Source: Eggerthellaceae bacterium
Lineage (GTDB): Bacteria; Actinomycetota; Coriobacteriia; Coriobacteriales; Eggerthellaceae
DNA length: 64,000 nucleotides
Reading direction: 5' to 3'
Assembly (NCBI GenBank): GCA_910575165.1
Contig: CAJTDS010000003.1
Location: forward strand, 1 to 64,000
A program made the position numbers and the translations under genes. A model generated the notes under the pieces. It did no database searches. It saw nothing but the letters and a program-made list of their open reading frames with translations, and was not told the DNA's origin. Within the stretch, counting starts at the first letter, position 1, and each line of letters starts with the position of its first letter. Of this stretch, positions 61,369 to 64,000 are shown piece after piece.

Positions 61369-62766
61369 GTGAGCTTCTTTTCTCCCGAAAATCGAAAAGC
61401 ATGGTTGCCGGTGGTCCTGGCCGCCCTGGGCATGGGCTGCTATCTTGGCTGGGGCATGATGGCATCGTCGGCCTCGCTGCTGTCGCCGGGCATTCGCGAG
61501 TCGGTGGGTGCCTTGGCTATCGGGGATGGTCCGACGCGCTGGCTGTGGCTGGCGATCGTCGCTGCGACCGGCACCGGTGCCCAGCTGCTGAAGGAACGCT
61601 TTCCGCGTCGGGCCGTGACCGTTGCTGCAGCGGTTCTGACGGCCGGTGCTACCGTCGGCATTTACCTGGTGGCCCCTCATGCCGAACCTCTCGTGTCTAC
61701 CTTGCGCATGCCGATTGCCGCATCGTCTGTGTTCATCCTGCTGTGGGGCGAGCAGCTCTGTCGTCTGGGTAGCCTCCAAGCACTGCGCTGCGTGCTCATC
61801 GCGTCGTTCACCGCATCGGCCGTAGTGATGCTGGCCACCTGCCTGCCCGAGTTGGGGCAGGTGATGCTCCATGGGTCGCTGCCGGTGGCTTCGGGCGGAG
61901 CGCTTGTGTGGCTCAATCGACGAAAGCTACTGGAGCCGGTCCAGGGGCGCGCGTTTGGGACGCGTCGGTTTCCGCTGCGCGCCTTTGTCGGCATAGGTCT
62001 TCTCTGCGTGGTGGTGTTGCTGTTGCAAACCTACAGCGAAGGGAAAACCGACAGCCCCGACGAACTTTTGTGGGTGGTTGCGGGCTTGGCGGTCAATGCG
62101 GTGCTGTTCGTAGCGTCGGTTGTCAACCCAAAGCTCACCACGGCCTCCAATATTTCCAAGCTCATGCTCCCTTTGTTCGCCGTGGGGACGTTTCTGGTGT
62201 TCGCCACCGACTTCGGTCAGCAGAGCGTGGAGGTGTTCGCAATCGGATGTGCGTGGGTGTATTACCGCATATTCACCTGGATTATCTGGCGGCTGGGAGC
62301 GCTCGGCACCGACAAGGCCCCCGTGGCTGTCATCGCCGTAGGGCAGGCAATACTTACGGGCGGTTCCATGCTGGGCGAGTGGGCTTACGGGCTCATGGGC
62401 GCCTGGGACCTGTCGTTTTTCGCTGCCGCCGCGGCCGTGTGCTTGCTGAGCGTATGCGTGGCTATGTTCTTCCTGGACACCCGCTACGTCGCTGAGCTAG
62501 CCGATGAGACCGTGACGTTTGACCCCGAGAATCGCGCCGTCTGCGAGCTGTGCGCCGACAACGCCACGGCGACCTACGGGCTTTCGCGCCAGGAGAGGTC
62601 CATCGCGCTTATGTTGGTGCGCGGCGATGACAACGAGGCCATCCAAGGCGAGCTGGTCATCGCCACCAATACCCTGCGGACCCATCTGCGAAACATGTAT
62701 CGCAAGACCGATACCCACTCCCGCGAAGAGCTGGTCTTGCTGCTGCGCTCCCTCACGCAGAACTAG
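61369..62766 (+). CDS. LuxR-family regulator with polytopic membrane N-terminus
   Basis: 465 residues: about ten to twelve hydrophobic segments (about 12-370) and a C-terminal LuxR domain (YGLSRQERSIALMLVRGDDNEAIQGELVIATNTLRTHLRNMYRKTDTHSREELVLLLRSL). The GTG at 61369 has GGCAGGA about nine bases upstream; longer readings are open but lack support. It precedes the FMN_bind flavoprotein by 206 bp on the same strand and probably controls it. The HTH reads TNTLRTHLRNMYRKTDTH, more diverged than in the other four regulators. Confidence 0.86.
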   Translation: MSFFSPENRKAWLPVVLAALGMGCYLGWGMMASSASLLSPGIRESVGALAIGDGPTRWLWLAIVAATGTGAQLLKERFPRRAVTVAAAVLTAGATVGIYLVAPHAEPLVSTLRMPIAASSVFILLWGEQLCRLGSLQALRCVLIASFTASAVVMLATCLPELGQVMLHGSLPVASGGALVWLNRRKLLEPVQGRAFGTRRFPLRAFVGIGLLCVVVLLLQTYSEGKTDSPDELLWVVAGLAVNAVLFVASVVNPKLTTASNISKLMLPLFAVGTFLVFATDFGQQSVEVFAIGCAWVYYRIFTWIIWRLGALGTDKAPVAVIAVGQAILTGGSMLGEWAYGLMGAWDLSFFAAAAAVCLLSVCVAMFFLDTRYVAELADETVTFDPENRAVCELCADNATATYGLSRQERSIALMLVRGDDNEAIQGELVIATNTLRTHLRNMYRKTDTHSREELVLLLRSLTQN

Positions 62767-62972
62767 GGAAGCTGCGTTCGCTCGCTCGGCTTCGCCTGAA
62801 CCTTCTGCCAATCTATCAGGCATGATAGCCGTCTACTCCAATAATACTTCGCTGGTTTTCGGCGCTACTCCACCTTTACCGCGCCACCGCCCTTCCTTCG
62901 CGCCGTCCCCTTCGGTACAGTGCGGCCGTCCGATTTCGAGAGGTCGGAAAACCGTATGAGGAAGGGAGAACC

Positions 62973-64000
62973 ATGGAGGACGTACGCAGCGATTTGAGCC
63001 GTCGCGGGTTCATCGCAGGGGCCGGCGTGGCTGCGCTGGCGGCGGTGGGAGCCAGCTTGGCCGGATGCGGGAAGGCCGAGCAGCCTGCGCCCGCGAGCCA
63101 GGACGGGGCCGACGCGAAACCCGAAGCCGACGCGGCCGAGGCGAAGAAGAGCATCCCCGAGGTGTTCACCGACGGCGTCTACATCACCAACGGCATGAGC
63201 ATGCATGGACTCATCGACGTGAAGACCGTTATCGCCGACGGCGCTATCGCCGAGGTGAAGGTGCTCAACCACGGTGAGAGCCGCGTTATCGGTGAGTACG
63301 CGCTCGAGGCCATGCCAGCGCGCATCGTGGAGAGCCAGTGCGTTGACGCCGACGTGATCACCGGTGCCACGCTCACCAGCATGGCCATCAAGAGCGCAGT
63401 GAGTGAAGCCATCACCAACGCCGGTGGCGACCCCAGGGATTTCAGCGGCTACGTTGCCCCTGCGCCGGCTAAGCAGACCGTGGAGAAGTCGGCGGACGTG
63501 GCCATCATGGGCGCCGGCCCTGCGGGCCTTATGGCCGCTTGGGCTGCCGCCGAGCAGGGCAAGAGCGTGATCATCTGCGAGCGCATGGGCTATACCGGCG
63601 GCTGCGTGCCCATCACCGGCTGCGGCGTCTACGTGCAGGAGACCCAGATCCAGAAGGCGTGGGGCCTCGACCATGTTATGGAAAGCCATCGCACGGTGGA
63701 GCGTCGCCTAGAGGTTTATGCCGAACGCCTGGTGAAGCCCGACAGCCCCTACTACAACCCCGATATGCCCTTCATCAAGAACATCCTGTACTCGGCCCAG
63801 CGCGCTGTAGACAAGATGCTGCAGATCGGCGTGCCCTTCTGTCCCATCGGCAATACCGGCGTGCCGGTGCTCTCGCCGGGCGACTTCCAGATCGGCGGCA
63901 AGCATGCGGTGCAGATCCTCACGAACTACGTGACCACCCAGCTTGGGGTCGAGATCATCACCGAGGCGCCGGTCACCTCGCTTACTACCGAGGGCGGCAA
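62973..64000 (+). CDS. Exported FMN_bind / FAD flavoprotein (partial, cut by window end)
   Basis: 342 codons are seen; the gene runs out of the window. Twin-arginine motif LSRRGFIAG (8-16), lipobox Cys32, an FMN_bind domain (about 55-150) with the flavinylation-type motif DVITGATLTS (about 126-135), and then a FAD Rossmann motif VAIMGAGPAGLMAAWAAAEQG (about 176-196). It resembles urocanate/fumarate/methacrylate-type extracellular reductases that use a covalently bound FMN. GAGGAAGGGAGA precedes the ATG. The upstream membrane LuxR gene is probably its regulator. Confidence 0.9.
   Translation, partial: MEDVRSDLSRRGFIAGAGVAALAAVGASLAGCGKAEQPAPASQDGADAKPEADAAEAKKSIPEVFTDGVYITNGMSMHGLIDVKTVIADGAIAEVKVLNHGESRVIGEYALEAMPARIVESQCVDADVITGATLTSMAIKSAVSEAITNAGGDPRDFSGYVAPAPAKQTVEKSADVAIMGAGPAGLMAAWAAAEQGKSVIICERMGYTGGCVPITGCGVYVQETQIQKAWGLDHVMESHRTVERRLEVYAERLVKPDSPYYNPDMPFIKNILYSAQRAVDKMLQIGVPFCPIGNTGVPVLSPGDFQIGGKHAVQILTNYVTTQLGVEIITEAPVTSLTTEGG

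Noticed and set aside
1-64000. CRISPR arrays, rRNA genes, prophage and complete transposase genes
   Set aside because: No regularly spaced identical repeats with unique spacers, no rRNA sequence, and no integrase, capsid or transposase reading frame were found. Only a probable IS end at the left edge is suspected.

Overview
The window is high-GC DNA with densely packed genes on both strands. The gene content points to an anaerobic Coriobacteriia/Eggerthellaceae actinobacterium (Eggerthella, Gordonibacter, Adlercreutzia or Slackia-like). The signs are five LuxR-type regulators with polytopic membrane N-termini, several exported flavoprotein 'fumarate reductase-like' oxidoreductases with twin-arginine lipoprotein signals, an exported molybdopterin oxidoreductase with an FeS partner and TorD chaperone, and an exported multihaem cytochrome fused to a sulfite-oxidase-type Mo domain. 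No species can be named from the sequence alone.

Layout. 1-2538: apparently less GC-rich region with a probable insertion-sequence end, a truncated exported papain-like protease containing an 11-G tract, and a membrane LuxR regulator. 2573-10654: housekeeping genes queH, hpt, ftsH, a folP-folK fusion, a biotin ligase with an 80-residue insertion built on a 30-bp inverted repeat, and an amidohydrolase. 10811-10885: tRNA-Val. 11413-22222: a Tad/Flp pilus locus of about 14 genes (cpaB, tadZ, tadA, tadB, tadC, two Flp-type prepilins, TadE/F/G-like pseudopilins, accessory genes, prepilin peptidase). 22341-24280: thrC with a ModE-like regulator. 24858-28927: iron import (feoA, feoA, feoB, a Cys-rich membrane peptide, DtxR regulator) with candidate operators. 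29042-32398: DivIC-like protein, exopolyphosphatase, a VapBC module and tRNA-Leu.

From 32407 on the DNA is mainly anaerobic redox modules separated by short housekeeping blocks. (a) A LuxR regulator is divergent from a cytochrome-Mo lipoprotein and a small Cys-rich exported protein. (b) A MopB/FeS pair is divergent from an operon of an unknown 228-aa protein, a TorD chaperone and a haem-type membrane protein, followed by a LuxR regulator. (c) Polyprenyl synthase, a DUF4013 protein, a YgiQ radical SAM protein and a uracil permease. (d) A flavoprotein, an Rrf2 regulator and an aspartate-oxidase-like flavoprotein. (e) A flavoprotein followed by a LuxR regulator. (f) tcdA, tatD and thrH. (g) A LuxR regulator followed by an FMN_bind/FAD flavoprotein cut by the window end.

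The recurring theme is an exported reductase next to a membrane-embedded LuxR regulator, which suggests that each respiratory acceptor system is switched on by its own sensor. The most unusual points are the inverted-repeat insertion inside the biotin ligase, the poly-G tract in the protease, the cytochrome-Mo fusion with its small companion resembling the Mo-ligand loop, the regulator/reductase pairing, and the repeats upstream of feoA.
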